From Leptotrichia massiliensis (GTDB lineage: Bacteria; Fusobacteriota; Fusobacteriia; Fusobacteriales; Leptotrichiaceae), in NCBI RefSeq assembly GCF_900104625.1, contig NZ_FNVZ01000004.1, positions 124,001 through 188,000 on the forward strand: 64,000 bases of DNA. The letters run 5' to 3'. Positions 7,644 to 16,866 of the stretch are shown one piece after another. The first letter of the stretch is position 1; every line of letters begins with the position of its first letter. A program made the translations under genes and the position numbers. The notes under the pieces are model-generated. The model was not told the origin of the DNA, did no database searches, and saw only the letters and a list, made by a program, of their open reading frames with translations.

Positions 7644-9596
7644 CTATTTTTCAGCCTTTACTAACTCATTATAATTTTTAACCTTCTTTTTATCTTCTTT
7701 CAAAAGTAAATTATATAATTTACGAACCATTCCCACATATGATTTTTTAGTATATGTTTCACCTGTACGTTTATTCAGTACTATTTTTTCAGCATTTGGA
7801 ATATCGTTTATTAATTTGTTTACAACATCATATGGTTTCCAATTCTCTGTGTAAGTATCACTTTTTCCGGTAGGAGTATACTGAGCGGTATTCAATCCAG
7901 CAGTTCCTGACCCTTTTTTGATATTTCCATTTTTATCACGACCAAGCCATTTATTTTTTAACTGTTCCACTTTTCCACGTGCCTTTGCTGTTTCACGTCT
8001 TTGTTCAAATAGCCACTCAAAAGGGTAGTCCACTTGATAACCATATTTCCAAGTCGACATGTGCGACCCTTTGCTAAATTCTCCCCAATTTATTCCAGTA
8101 CCTGGTTTTGTATTATCATGGGCTGTCATTTTTCTATCAATTTTATTTTGCTCTTCAACAGAAAGATAAGGATCCCATTCATCATGAGCAATTTCAATTC
8201 CTGCAGCCTTGAAATATTCCTGAATTGCTTTCCATAAACTTGTTGCCATCAAATCATCTGCAGCCGTATGAACAAGGACATTATCATCTGAAATCATATA
8301 ATACCAGTTCTGATAGTTCTTTTTATCGAGTCCAAATCCATTAAAACTGATTGGGTCATTTTCTGGAGAACGTGCTGGTGCACCATTATTCTGAAATTCT
8401 TTATTATAGTTATTAGACCATTGAGAGCCTAAAATTGCTATACCTGCAAAAAAATTATCTCTTTGTGCCGCCATATCTAAAAGAAGCATTCCTCCCATAG
8501 ATTGACCTGTTCCGTAAATACGGCTTTCATTAATATATCCCCTGTATTCTGTTAAAACCGAATCTAATAACTCCCAAATTGCTGTATTCGCTTCACTTGA
8601 AGAAACAACATCATTTGTAGAACGTCGACTTTCCTCAACTTGTGGAACAATAATTATTGCAGGATTTTTCTCCTGTATCTCTTTACTTGCCGCTTTTACC
8701 GCCGCTTTTGAAGAAGTAAGTGAAGCCATTGGATCAGTATCATTTGCTCCTGCATGTTCCATATGCAGAACAACCGAAATATTTCCTTTATTTTTTTCTA
8801 AAACTTCTTTATTTGGAACATAAATTGCATAAGGCATTTCAAAATCCTCATATTTTCCAGTATATTCACTATATGCCTTAGTAGCTTTAAATCCTCCATT
8901 TCCAATATAATGTATTTTCCATCCGCTATTTTTGTCAAATTCCGGCAAGATAATTTTGTTTTTATCTGCTGTAATTATTGTTTTTGTAACAGTTTCTCCT
9001 GTTGGTCTTGTCTGTGTTTCTTCTGATAAAGTATAATTTGAAACTTCTTTTGTTCCTGCAGTAATTTTTCCATTTTTCCCAGTAATTTCCCCTATCTGTT
9101 TTACACCGGCCATCATTGTACTCGTATAGGATAAATTCTGTCCCATAAGCATATATGCTGTATTCACTTCAATAATAACATATTTTCCTTCTTTAATACC
9201 TCCATTTTTAGAGATTTCCGGCTTGTTATTGACATAAACTTTCATAATTTGTCCTTCATTTCCTTTTATACTGTCTTTATCAATTTCTATAGTTTTCTCA
9301 AAACCATCCTTTTTTTCATTATAAATTACATAGTCTATAATTTCATAGTCATTTTTGTCCACAGAACTCGCCTTAATATCTTGATTGTATTCAACAATAA
9401 TTGCTGAAGTTTTCGCACCTTCCAAATCAACAAACCCATAAGATTTTACATCCATAATAGCATTATCAGCTGAAATTGATTTTACTATTTTACTTTTACT
9501 TGTAGTTTTTGCAACAGAAATTGTACTAAATGCCATTCCTGCTAAAAATAAAGCCATCATTCCAAAATATAGTTTCTTTTTACAATTTAATTTCAT
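7644..9596 (-). CDS. Secreted alpha/beta-hydrolase, esterase / PHB-depolymerase-like, with N-terminal Ig-like domain
   Basis: A signal peptide (about residues 1-30, ending near SVAKT) leads a beta-rich N-terminal region resembling the Ig-like domain of EstA-type esterases. An alpha/beta-hydrolase domain begins near residue 240. The nucleophile elbow is GTGQSMGGMLLLD. Possible Asp and His partners are in ISDDNVLVH and the later GSHMSTW. Secreted esterases of this type cleave carboxylic esters; the natural substrate is unknown. I moved the start to ATG 9596: GGAGG with good spacing precedes it, and an upstream in-frame ATG overlaps that ribosome site. The gene sits between aroC and aroA with no obvious metabolic link. 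Confidence 0.8.
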   Translation of the reverse strand: MKLNCKKKLYFGMMALFLAGMAFSTISVAKTTSKSKIVKSISADNAIMDVKSYGFVDLEGAKTSAIIVEYNQDIKASSVDKNDYEIIDYVIYNEKKDGFEKTIEIDKDSIKGNEGQIMKVYVNNKPEISKNGGIKEGKYVIIEVNTAYMLMGQNLSYTSTMMAGVKQIGEITGKNGKITAGTKEVSNYTLSEETQTRPTGETVTKTIITADKNKIILPEFDKNSGWKIHYIGNGGFKATKAYSEYTGKYEDFEMPYAIYVPNKEVLEKNKGNISVVLHMEHAGANDTDPMASLTSSKAAVKAASKEIQEKNPAIIIVPQVEESRRSTNDVVSSSEANTAIWELLDSVLTEYRGYINESRIYGTGQSMGGMLLLDMAAQRDNFFAGIAILGSQWSNNYNKEFQNNGAPARSPENDPISFNGFGLDKKNYQNWYYMISDDNVLVHTAADDLMATSLWKAIQEYFKAAGIEIAHDEWDPYLSVEEQNKIDRKMTAHDNTKPGTGINWGEFSKGSHMSTWKYGYQVDYPFEWLFEQRRETAKARGKVEQLKNKWLGRDKNGNIKKGSGTAGLNTAQYTPTGKSDTYTENWKPYDVVNKLINDIPNAEKIVLNKRTGETYTKKSYVGMVRKLYNLLLKEDKKKVKNYNELVKAEK

Positions 9597-9634
9597 AAAG
9601 TTTTCCTCCATTTTTTATTTTTTTATTCCCAATT

Positions 9635-10930
9635 TTACTTCTCAATAATCTCAATTTCTCCACCCATTTTTACAAAATCATCCCAGAAATGCGGATAAGA
9701 TTTTCTGACACTTTCAGCCTCTTCCAGAATTATTTCCTTTTCACATCTTGTTGAAGCAATCGCAAGCGACATTGCAATTCTATGATCATTCCATGCATTT
9801 ACTGTAACTCCACCTTTAAATCCTTCTACACCTTGAATTATTAAACTGTCCCCTTCCTCAGCTACATTCGCTCCAAGTTTATTCAGTTCAGTCTTTATCG
9901 AAGTTATTCTATCCGACTCCTTTATTCTAAGTCTTTCTCCATTAATAATCCTAGTTTCCCCTTCACTCAAGGCTCCTAATACTGTCAAAATTGGCCCAAT
10001 ATCAGGACATTGCGAAATATCAATTACTGTTCCTTTAGTTTTAGAAGGTCTCACAAGTACATAATTATCGAAAATCTCGATATCTGCTCCCATTCTTTCA
10101 ACAATTTCTATTATTTCCCTGTCGCCTTGTAGCGAATTCTTATTCACATGCAGACATTTCACTTCATTATCCTTATTTGCAGAAATTATTCCAGCCACAA
10201 TCCAAAACGCCACTTGTGAATAATCCCCCTCAACAGTATAATCAAACGGCCTATAAATCTGATTTCCCTTTATATCAAAACTCTTATAGTCATTGTTCAC
10301 AATCTCAATTCCTGCCAGTTTCAATATTTCCAATGTCAAATCAATATATCCCTTTGACTCCAGATTCTTATTAATAGTCAGCTTTGAATCTCCGTCCAAG
10401 AGCGGCAGGGCATACAAAAGTCCCGTAATAAACTGTGAACTTATATTCCCGTCAATTTCATAATTTCCTGCCTTCAATTTTCCATTCACTGTAAGTGGCA
10501 ATTTACCATTCTCATTTTTATAAAAAATTCCCTGTTTATCAAAAATCCTATAATACGAGTCAAGCGGTCTGTCCACTAGCTTTCCCTTTCCATCGAAAAT
10601 CAGCTCATTTTCATCTGTAATCCCAATCGGTATCAAAAACCTGATTGTAGATCCCGATTCATTACATTGCACATGCTTATCCTTTGGAACGACTTTTCCG
10701 CCATTTCCAATAATTTCAAGAGAACTTTCCTCTCGATTGATTTTCGCTCCCCAGTTTTCCATAATATCCGTTGTTGTTGTAATATCCACCGAGAACTTCA
10801 AATTATCAATCTTTGACTTCTTCCCGCCTTCAGCTAATGCAGCCGCAATCACTGCTCTGTGTGAATAACTTTTAGATGGCGGAATTTCTATTGTACCGTT
10901 TAATATGCTTGGTTTTATCGCTATTTTCAT
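9635..10930 (-). CDS. aroA: 3-phosphoshikimate 1-carboxyvinyltransferase (EPSP synthase)
   Basis: The enzyme transfers enolpyruvyl from PEP to shikimate-3-phosphate in the cytosol. Recognisable stretches are PPSKSYSHRAVIAAALAEG, NESGSTIRFLIPIG, DGNISSQFITGLLYA, the EGDYSQVAFW segment and the C-terminal WNDHRIAMSLAIAS and SYPHFWDDF. I start at ATG 10930 (about 431 aa), which follows AGAGGAA at normal spacing; the open frame extends upstream to an ATG touching the stop of the previous gene. NESGST rather than NAGTA suggests a class II-like active site, but that is a loose inference. Confidence 0.95.
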   Translation of the reverse strand: MKIAIKPSILNGTIEIPPSKSYSHRAVIAAALAEGGKKSKIDNLKFSVDITTTTDIMENWGAKINREESSLEIIGNGGKVVPKDKHVQCNESGSTIRFLIPIGITDENELIFDGKGKLVDRPLDSYYRIFDKQGIFYKNENGKLPLTVNGKLKAGNYEIDGNISSQFITGLLYALPLLDGDSKLTINKNLESKGYIDLTLEILKLAGIEIVNNDYKSFDIKGNQIYRPFDYTVEGDYSQVAFWIVAGIISANKDNEVKCLHVNKNSLQGDREIIEIVERMGADIEIFDNYVLVRPSKTKGTVIDISQCPDIGPILTVLGALSEGETRIINGERLRIKESDRITSIKTELNKLGANVAEEGDSLIIQGVEGFKGGVTVNAWNDHRIAMSLAIASTRCEKEIILEEAESVRKSYPHFWDDFVKMGGEIEIIEK

Positions 10931-10954
10931 AAATTCCTCTTCTTCCTTTAGCAT

Positions 10955-11704
10955 TTATTTTGTCTTTTTCATATTTGGTCTGAATGAAGATTTCAAATCA
11001 AAACCTTTACTCAAAATTTTATTTTTATCTGAAACTTCTGGAATAATTTCTTTTTCACTTCTCTTATTTGATAAAAATTCAACCAGACTTTGCCATACAA
11101 AATCTTCATCAATATATATTCCTAATTTTGATAAATTTGGATTATATGTAAATCTATAAATTGAATCAGGATATCTTACTTTTTTCTTATTAAATTTACC
11201 TAGATATTCCAGTAAAAGCATTGGTTCATTAAAAAGAATATCATCTTTAGAAGCATCAATATGAGATAAAACTTTTTCCCTGTCATAAGAATTTAATTCA
11301 TTCCAGTCATATCTAAAAGGTGTATAAATCCTGTATCTTTTTCCATCATTAAAAGTAATTTCATAATAATGATACCATTGTCCATCCTTTTTCTTTAAAT
11401 CTTTAGAATCTTTTATATCCAAATGAGTGTATATTCCATTTTCAGTAAAAAATAAATGTATTAATTTTTTCCCGATAAAAAGTACTTTATGGCAATTATT
11501 ATCCGTAAAATACTCAGTGTATTCCTTAAAATATTTATTAAAATTTTCTTCTGAAAGTCTCTCAGTAAATTCTGTATTTATATTTATACTGAACCTTTTA
11601 CTGTATTCATAATAAGTTTTTCTAGTATAGACTAATTTTTCATCTACACCATATTTTGTCATTTTATAATCATAAAAATCTTTAAATTTGCTAATTATTT
11701 TCAT
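10955..11704 (-). CDS. Conserved protein of unknown function (249 aa)
   Basis: The N-terminus (MKIISKFKDFYDY, then VDEKLVYTR) resembles a soluble protein of unknown function that I have met in many bacterial and some phage genomes. No catalytic motif is visible. The protein is rich in aromatic residues (Tyr, Phe, Trp) and lacks a signal peptide or membrane span. GAAGGAG precedes the ATG. The gene abuts aroA: the aroA open frame begins at the base next to this gene's stop codon, so the two are probably co-transcribed. Confidence 0.75.
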   Translation of the reverse strand: MKIISKFKDFYDYKMTKYGVDEKLVYTRKTYYEYSKRFSININTEFTERLSEENFNKYFKEYTEYFTDNNCHKVLFIGKKLIHLFFTENGIYTHLDIKDSKDLKKKDGQWYHYYEITFNDGKRYRIYTPFRYDWNELNSYDREKVLSHIDASKDDILFNEPMLLLEYLGKFNKKKVRYPDSIYRFTYNPNLSKLGIYIDEDFVWQSLVEFLSNKRSEKEIIPEVSDKNKILSKGFDLKSSFRPNMKKTK

Positions 11705-11768
11705 ATTTCTCCTTCAATTTTTTAGGAGATTTCAGTATGAAATTTCTATTTTTAAAATATTTCAATTT

Positions 11769-11855
11769 TTATTTTACTTTATCTCCTAATTCCTTCTGTA
11801 ATTTTAAATTTTTTCTTTTTTTATTTTCTAATATTCCTGTATAATTCATTTTCAT
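11769..11855 (-). CDS. Possible 28-aa basic peptide
   Basis: An ATG preceded by GGGAGTG opens a 28-codon frame that is strongly basic (about 9 Lys/Arg) with the start MKMNYTGILENKKRK. It fills the 236-bp gap between the DUF1016 gene and the 249-aa gene. The good ribosome site is the only support; composition alone would give many such short frames in this genome. Confidence 0.3.
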   Translation of the reverse strand: MKMNYTGILENKKRKNLKLQKELGDKVK

Positions 11856-11940
11856 CACTCCCATTCTTTATTTTTTGTATATATAATTTTTTTACAAAAA
11901 TTTTACTAATTATATTTCATGATTTTCCTACATAAAAATA

Positions 11941-12942
11941 CTAATCTTCCTCAAGAATTTTGATAAATTCCTCTTTACTTGGCAAAACTGTTTTATATGT
12001 ACTTGCAAAAATTTGCTCATTATCTTCTGGCAACGTGTATTCCACCAAAGACTGATTTTTTTCCTGACACAGTACTATTCCAATTGTTTTATTTTCATCA
12101 TCTAATTTCATTTCTCTGTCATAATAATTTACATACATCTGCATTTGGCCTATATCCTGATGTTTTAATTTCCCAATTTTCAAGTCAATTAAGACAAAGC
12201 ATTTCAAAAGTCTGTTATAAAAAACTAAATCAATGTAAAAATGCTGTTCATCAAAAGATATTCGTTTCTGTCTACCTACAAATGTAAAGCCATTCCCAAG
12301 TTCCAATAAAAAATTTTCTAATTTGCTTATTAATTTTTCTTCCAGTTCACTTTCTGAATAGCTAGACTGTTCTGGCAATCCTATAAATTCAAGTATATAA
12401 GGATCCTTTATCAAATCCTGTGGCTTTTCTATAATCTGTCCTTTTTGCGAAAGTTCCAAAACTTTCTTCTTATCTCTACTTAAACTTAACCTCGTATACA
12501 ACGCACTATCAAACTGTCTTTCTAGTTCTCTTAAACTCCAATTATTTTTAACAGCCTCAATTTCATAAAATTTCCTTTCATCAGGATTTGAAATTCTACT
12601 TAATTTCACGTAATGCGACCAACTTAGTTTGAATTGGTCAGACACTGTCTGACCTTTTTCAGAATAAACTAAATAAAAACTTCTTATTTGCTTCAAATTT
12701 GTTAATGAAAATCCTTTTTTGTATTTTTCAGTCAACTTTTTAGATAATATTTTCAAAATTTTCTTTCCATATTCTGCTCTATTTTCACCTTTCTGTTCTT
12801 CCTCGACTATCATTCTTCCTATCTCAAAATACGTCAAAACCATCGTCTGATTAACAGTTGTAACAACTTTTTTTCTTGCATTTTCCAACAAATCAATTAC
12901 ATTTTTCACTATTTCCATATTTTCAATTTCTCTCTTTTTCAT
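11941..12942 (-). CDS. DUF1016 / YhcG-type PDDEXK nuclease-like protein
   Basis: The N-terminal half (about residues 10-180) is the DUF1016_N domain: FEIGRMIVEEEQ, GKKILKILSKKLT, SLTNLKQIRSFY and LSWSHYVKL are characteristic. The C-terminal half carries a PDDEXK-like nuclease core with YIDLVFYNR, then FVLIDLKIGKLKHQDIGQM, ending with TIGIVLC. Such proteins are often found near restriction or defence genes, but no such gene is next to it here. I start at ATG 12942 because GGGGGAG precedes it; an in-frame ATG 45 bp upstream lacks a good site. A 19-bp perfect palindrome (12636-12654) lies inside the coding region. Confidence 0.88.
   Translation of the reverse strand: MKKREIENMEIVKNVIDLLENARKKVVTTVNQTMVLTYFEIGRMIVEEEQKGENRAEYGKKILKILSKKLTEKYKKGFSLTNLKQIRSFYLVYSEKGQTVSDQFKLSWSHYVKLSRISNPDERKFYEIEAVKNNWSLRELERQFDSALYTRLSLSRDKKKVLELSQKGQIIEKPQDLIKDPYILEFIGLPEQSSYSESELEEKLISKLENFLLELGNGFTFVGRQKRISFDEQHFYIDLVFYNRLLKCFVLIDLKIGKLKHQDIGQMQMYVNYYDREMKLDDENKTIGIVLCQEKNQSLVEYTLPEDNEQIFASTYKTVLPSKEEFIKILEED
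12636..12654. repeat. 19-bp perfect palindrome inside the DUF1016 gene
   Basis: GGTCAGACACTGTCTGACC has two 9-bp arms around one central base. It encodes a GQTVSDQ stretch. Related sequences sharing the core AGAYACTRTCT occur at 12981-12993, 13004-13016 and (more diverged) 14396-14412. Confidence 0.6.
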
Positions 12943-12980
12943 TATTTCTCCCCCTTTTATAAATTCCTTTTTAAATTCAT

Positions 12981-13016
12981 CAGACACTATCTGCTAAATT
13001 TCCGAGATACTGTCTC
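12981..13016. repeat. Two tandem short palindromes related to the 12636 repeat
   Basis: CAGACACTATCTG (12981-12993) and GAGATACTGTCTC (13004-13016) are adjacent near-palindromes with the same core as the repeat at 12636-12654. They lie at the 5' side of the DUF1016 gene, between it and the gene ending at 13035, so they may be regulatory or part of a dispersed repeat. Confidence 0.5.
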
Positions 13017-13034
13017 AAAAATCTCGTTTTCTAG

Positions 13035-13571
13035 TTAATTCCCCTTACTCATCCGTTCCTTTTTCTCAGCTTTTATAAAAGCAACTACAGATACAATCGC
13101 AACTAAAATTATCCAAACCCAATCTTTATATATTTCACTACTTATTTTAAAAACTCCCATCCACGAATAAGATAAACCTTCTAAAAATGGTAATTTTTGC
13201 TCTTTTTTCAAATAATAAGCTACCAAAACTACATCAACAAAGTATACTGCAATCATAGAAAAAATTGTAATTACAGGAATTCCTTTTGTAATATCCCTCA
13301 TTGGCAAAGCCTCATATTTTGGATTTAGTAAATTTTCATTTTTAGCATTTGCTCCAAATTTACTTTGACGCATAGGTTTGACAATATTTTTTCTTTCTGT
13401 CTCTGTCTTTTTAATTTTTATTCCAAATATCCAGCCAAAAAAAACTATAAAAAATATAATTATAGAAATTATTTTATATCCTAAAAAAATCATCGAAAAC
13501 CCTAAATAAATCATAGCTGCAACAATAGAACTTAACCCTGCAAATAAAATTCCATTTAAATATCTCTTCAT
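13035..13571 (-). CDS. Integral membrane protein of unknown function (178 aa)
   Basis: Four membrane spans are visible (about residues 5-30, 32-52, 97-120 and 148-168) with a basic loop between the second and third (KIKKTETERKN) and a basic C-terminus. I do not recognise the family. It starts 16 bp after the stop of another membrane protein gene (13588-14364), so the two form a likely operon. ATG start; the ribosome site is GAAAGGG. Confidence 0.65.
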   Translation of the reverse strand: MKRYLNGILFAGLSSIVAAMIYLGFSMIFLGYKIISIIIFFIVFFGWIFGIKIKKTETERKNIVKPMRQSKFGANAKNENLLNPKYEALPMRDITKGIPVITIFSMIAVYFVDVVLVAYYLKKEQKLPFLEGLSYSWMGVFKISSEIYKDWVWIILVAIVSVVAFIKAEKKERMSKGN

Positions 13572-13587
13572 AAATAATCCCTTTCAT

Positions 13588-14364
13588 CTAATTTTTATTC
13601 AGTTTTTCTATTAAAAAGACTAACAGATTTTCACAGAAAATCTCCATTTCATTTCCAAAAGCTAAAATAATAACGTCTTTTAAATCTTTCACATAAATTA
13701 CGCCATCTGTCACTCCAACCTTATAATTTTCCCATTCATAAACTTCATCATCAAATGTAATATTTTCTTTTGAAACTTTTATTTTCTTTAAATTATCAAA
13801 ATTCTCAATTTGCTTCTTGTCTGAGAAAAGACTGAAACTTAATTTATGTGATTTTCTAAATGGAAACTCCTCACTTCCCCCATTTTCAATCTTTTCTAAT
13901 GCACTTGGATAATTCTGTTTTACAAAATCTTCCTGAAATAAATCAAAAGCATCTTTTTTATACCCCCCTGCATTAATTTTTTCCCACTTTCCTTCATTAG
14001 ATTTGAAAAAAATGGCTGTAAATGTATTTCCCACCACGTATACTTCCTTTGAAAGAAAATATTGCAAATTTTTATAATAATTTTTTTCATTTTTTCCTAT
14101 ACTGAAACCATCATCATAAAAATAAATGTTTGGATATTTCTTTTTATAATACGAAAACACAAAGAAATCTACTATACCCAATATAATTAATAAAACTATA
14201 AAAATCATAATAGTAGAAATATAAAAATTTCTGCTAATTTCAACTGTAAATAATAAAACTACTCCTATATTTAATACCAGCAAAGAAATTAAAAATTTTG
14301 CCGAATTAAAAATTATTTTTAACCAGTTCGCCTTTTCCACTTTTTTGAAATTTTCCTGCAACAT
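13588..14364 (-). CDS. Membrane protein of unknown function with C-terminal soluble domain (258 aa)
   Basis: Two membrane spans (about residues 18-42 and 48-75) are followed by a soluble region of about 180 residues with alternating beta strands. The C-terminal part (VSKENITFDDEVYEWENYK, then GVIYVKDL) looks like a PH-like barrel, as seen in many membrane-linked bacterial proteins of unknown role. No enzyme motif is visible. A GAGTG site precedes the ATG, and a 7-bp-arm palindrome lies 30 bp upstream (14396-14412). Confidence 0.65.
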   Translation of the reverse strand: MLQENFKKVEKANWLKIIFNSAKFLISLLVLNIGVVLLFTVEISRNFYISTIMIFIVLLIILGIVDFFVFSYYKKKYPNIYFYDDGFSIGKNEKNYYKNLQYFLSKEVYVVGNTFTAIFFKSNEGKWEKINAGGYKKDAFDLFQEDFVKQNYPSALEKIENGGSEEFPFRKSHKLSFSLFSDKKQIENFDNLKKIKVSKENITFDDEVYEWENYKVGVTDGVIYVKDLKDVIILAFGNEMEIFCENLLVFLIEKLNKN

Positions 14365-14395
14365 ATTTTTTCACTCCTTTAATATTTCAAATTAA

Positions 14396-14412
14396 GTCAG
14401 ACAGCGTCTGAC
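14396..14412. repeat. Palindrome GTCAGAC-AGC-GTCTGAC
   Basis: Seven-base arms surround a 3-base centre, in the 95-bp gap between aroB and the 13588-14364 gene. The arm sequence is identical to that in the 12636-12654 palindrome, including the following C and T-rich flank (GTCTGACCTTTT), which argues for a shared origin. Confidence 0.55.
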
Positions 14413-14459
14413 CTTTTCAGTTCCTTTGCTTAACTATTTTCATTTTTACAACCTAAAAT

Positions 14460-15551
14460 TTACTCAAAAATCTCCTTTTCCCCAATCTTCATAATTTCAA
14501 CTTCCCCAATTTCCTTCAGAATTACAAAATTAATTCCATCACTCGTACTTTTCTTATCCCTTTTCATAATATCCGAAATCTTATCTTTCGGATATTCGAT
14601 CTCAGTTGGTAAATTCAATGCCTTCAATAGTTTCTCAATTTTTACAGATTCATCCTTTTTTGTAAACCCTTTTTCCTCTCCAATTTTTGTAATGTTCACC
14701 ATTCCAGCAGAAATTGCTTCCCCATGTGAATATTTCTCATAATTTGTAAACTGCTCTATTGCATGTCCGATAGTATGTCCAAAATTCAATATCATTCTCA
14801 AATTACTTTCCTTCTCATCTTTTTCCACAACTTCCTTTTTTATCTCACATGAACGGTAAACAAACTCATTTACATATTTCATCAAATGTTCACGCAATTT
14901 CTGTTTATAATTTTCATCATCATAAGAAACTTCAACTGTTTCCACTATTTCCACAAGTCTATCAAAAAATTTCTTATCATAAATACATCCATATTTCACA
15001 ATTTCTGCAAATCCATCATAAAAATATCTGTCCGTCAATGTATTCAAAAAATAATTATCAATTAAGACAAGTTTCGGCTGATGAAATGCCCCAACAAGAT
15101 TTTTTCCCTCCGGCAAGTCAACTCCGACTTTTCCACCAACACTGCTGTCAACTTGTGAAACTATCGTCGTGGGTATCTGCATAAATCCAATCCCACGCAT
15201 ATAACTGGCAGCCGCAAATCCGGCAATATCTCCAACAACTCCACCACCAAATGCAACAACCATATCCTTTCTCGTAAGCCCTGAATTTACCATTGCAGAA
15301 TAAATTCCTGGCATTATACCAATATGCTTATTTTTCTCTCCAGCTTCCAGCACATAAATTGTATAATCAAAGCCTTTAAACATCTCCTCATACTGATTCC
15401 TGTAAATTTTATCCACATTAGAATCCGTAATCACAAATAATTTTTTTCCATTATAAATCTTTTTAATATACTTAGTAAATTTCTCAAAAAAATTCTTTCC
15501 AATTACAATATCATAAGAATTTTCCTCCAGTCCAACATTCAATATTTCCAT
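14460..15551 (-). CDS. aroB: 3-dehydroquinate synthase
   Basis: It cyclises DAHP to 3-dehydroquinate using NAD+ and a divalent metal in the cytosol. The NAD loop GGGVVGDIAGFAA, the PTTIVSQVDSSVGGK segment and the metal-binding residues in FAEIVKYG, NFGHTIGHAIE and YSHGEAIS are all visible. I start at ATG 15551 because GGAG with 6-nt spacing precedes it; an in-frame ATG four codons earlier sits directly on AAGAGGAA. The resulting 363 aa is a normal AroB length. Confidence 0.96.
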   Translation of the reverse strand: MEILNVGLEENSYDIVIGKNFFEKFTKYIKKIYNGKKLFVITDSNVDKIYRNQYEEMFKGFDYTIYVLEAGEKNKHIGIMPGIYSAMVNSGLTRKDMVVAFGGGVVGDIAGFAAASYMRGIGFMQIPTTIVSQVDSSVGGKVGVDLPEGKNLVGAFHQPKLVLIDNYFLNTLTDRYFYDGFAEIVKYGCIYDKKFFDRLVEIVETVEVSYDDENYKQKLREHLMKYVNEFVYRSCEIKKEVVEKDEKESNLRMILNFGHTIGHAIEQFTNYEKYSHGEAISAGMVNITKIGEEKGFTKKDESVKIEKLLKALNLPTEIEYPKDKISDIMKRDKKSTSDGINFVILKEIGEVEIMKIGEKEIFE

Positions 15552-15655
15552 AATTTTCTCCATTTCCTCTTCTTTATGTGTATATTAAAATATAGCAAAA
15601 CCATTAAATTCTGTCATTTAAAATGATTTTACTATAAATAAAATTTTATTTAAAA

Positions 15656-16207
15656 CTATCCCATTATATCCCCTTCAGAAAATTCCCCATTAATATTTGC
15701 AAGAACATTTATTATATGTCCTGAAAATATCATATCGTTATCTGAAAGATAAATACTGAAATTTCCATCCCCATAAATAGTCAGTCTTTCCACAGACATT
15801 ATTTTTTCCATTGTTTCTTGCGTTATTTCACTATCTCTCAATTTTTCAGCACTTTCTTCTGATAACACTTGTTTCATATCTTCAACAAATTCATCAATTT
15901 CATCGTCTTCATAATAATCTTCGACATCAAACCAGTCGTTTGCTAATTCCAGCATTACTTCTGCCGAATTTTTTATAATTTTTTCATTCCAGCCATTCAC
16001 ATCTGACAGAATTTCCTTTAAAGTTTTAATTCTGTCTTCCATCTTTTCCTTATCAGTCTTTTCCTCATCCTTCTCATTTAACAGCTGATAATCAGATATA
16101 TCAAAATACACATCTATTTTTTTATTATTTACCCAGTTAACCTCTGTTTCAAATCCATCGACACATTCAATTTCACCTAATAATTCATCTTTTATAACTT
16201 CTGCCAT
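15656..16207 (-). CDS. DUF2262-family protein (183 aa)
   Basis: The C-terminal part (RLTIYGDGNFSIYLSDNDM, then FSGHIINV) matches my memory of DUF2262, a soluble acidic family of unknown role that often appears in lone or immunity-like genes. The middle is very acidic (DDEIDEFVEDM). I start at ATG 16207, four bases after GGAGGG; the frame stays open for another 20 codons and overlaps the preceding acetyltransferase gene by about 20 bp. Confidence 0.7.
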   Translation of the reverse strand: MAEVIKDELLGEIECVDGFETEVNWVNNKKIDVYFDISDYQLLNEKDEEKTDKEKMEDRIKTLKEILSDVNGWNEKIIKNSAEVMLELANDWFDVEDYYEDDEIDEFVEDMKQVLSEESAEKLRDSEITQETMEKIMSVERLTIYGDGNFSIYLSDNDMIFSGHIINVLANINGEFSEGDIMG

Positions 16208-16244
16208 TTTACCCTCCATTAAGTTTTTGTTTGTCAAAAATGTT

Positions 16245-16841
16245 TTACAAATTATATCTTTTTTCAAGTTCCCTTTTTATATAAACTGACTGAAACTCTT
16301 CTTTTAACATATCCAATATAATTACATCATAAGTTTTTCCCATAATTTCTAAGGCTTTTCGCAATCGCCCAACTTCCTTAAAACCAACTTTTTTGTATAG
16401 ATTGTAAGCTGGTTCATTATACTCAAATACACTTAGCGATATATTTCTCAGATTTAAAAATGAAAAACCATAATCGAGTATTAACTTTAGAGCTTCAGTT
16501 CCGTAACCTTTTCTCTGATATTTGGGATTTCCGATGAGAACTCCCAACGCACCATTTCTGTTTATAATATCTAACGAATTAAATCCAATATTTCCCAGAA
16601 GCTCGTCATTTTCAAGTAGTCTAACAGCAAACATTTTTTCTTTTTTTACTGAAATTAAAAATTCCTTTTCACTTTCAAAATCTATAATATTTGTATAGGA
16701 AAGATAACCCAAACCAACCGAAACTTTTATATCATTAACCATTTCAGCATATTCCTCAACATCATCAACAGAAATTGGCGAAAGATAAATGTTATCTCCT
16801 ATCAATTTTTTCAAATACTTTTTCTCAGAATTATTCTCCAT
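16245..16841 (-). CDS. GNAT-family N-acetyltransferase (RimJ/RimL-like)
   Basis: The acetyl-CoA-binding motif A appears as IGNPKYQRKGYGTEALKLIL, followed by the usual NISLSVFEYNEPAYNLYKKVGF motif B. The whole 198 aa fits the RimJ/RimL branch, which acetylates protein N-termini or small molecules in the cytosol. The substrate cannot be deduced. AGGAGG-like sequence precedes the ATG. It sits between tyrA and the DUF2262 gene, all read in one direction. Confidence 0.85.
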   Translation of the reverse strand: MENNSEKKYLKKLIGDNIYLSPISVDDVEEYAEMVNDIKVSVGLGYLSYTNIIDFESEKEFLISVKKEKMFAVRLLENDELLGNIGFNSLDIINRNGALGVLIGNPKYQRKGYGTEALKLILDYGFSFLNLRNISLSVFEYNEPAYNLYKKVGFKEVGRLRKALEIMGKTYDVIILDMLKEEFQSVYIKRELEKRYNL

Positions 16842-16866
16842 TTTATTCCTCCCAAATTAATCTCTC

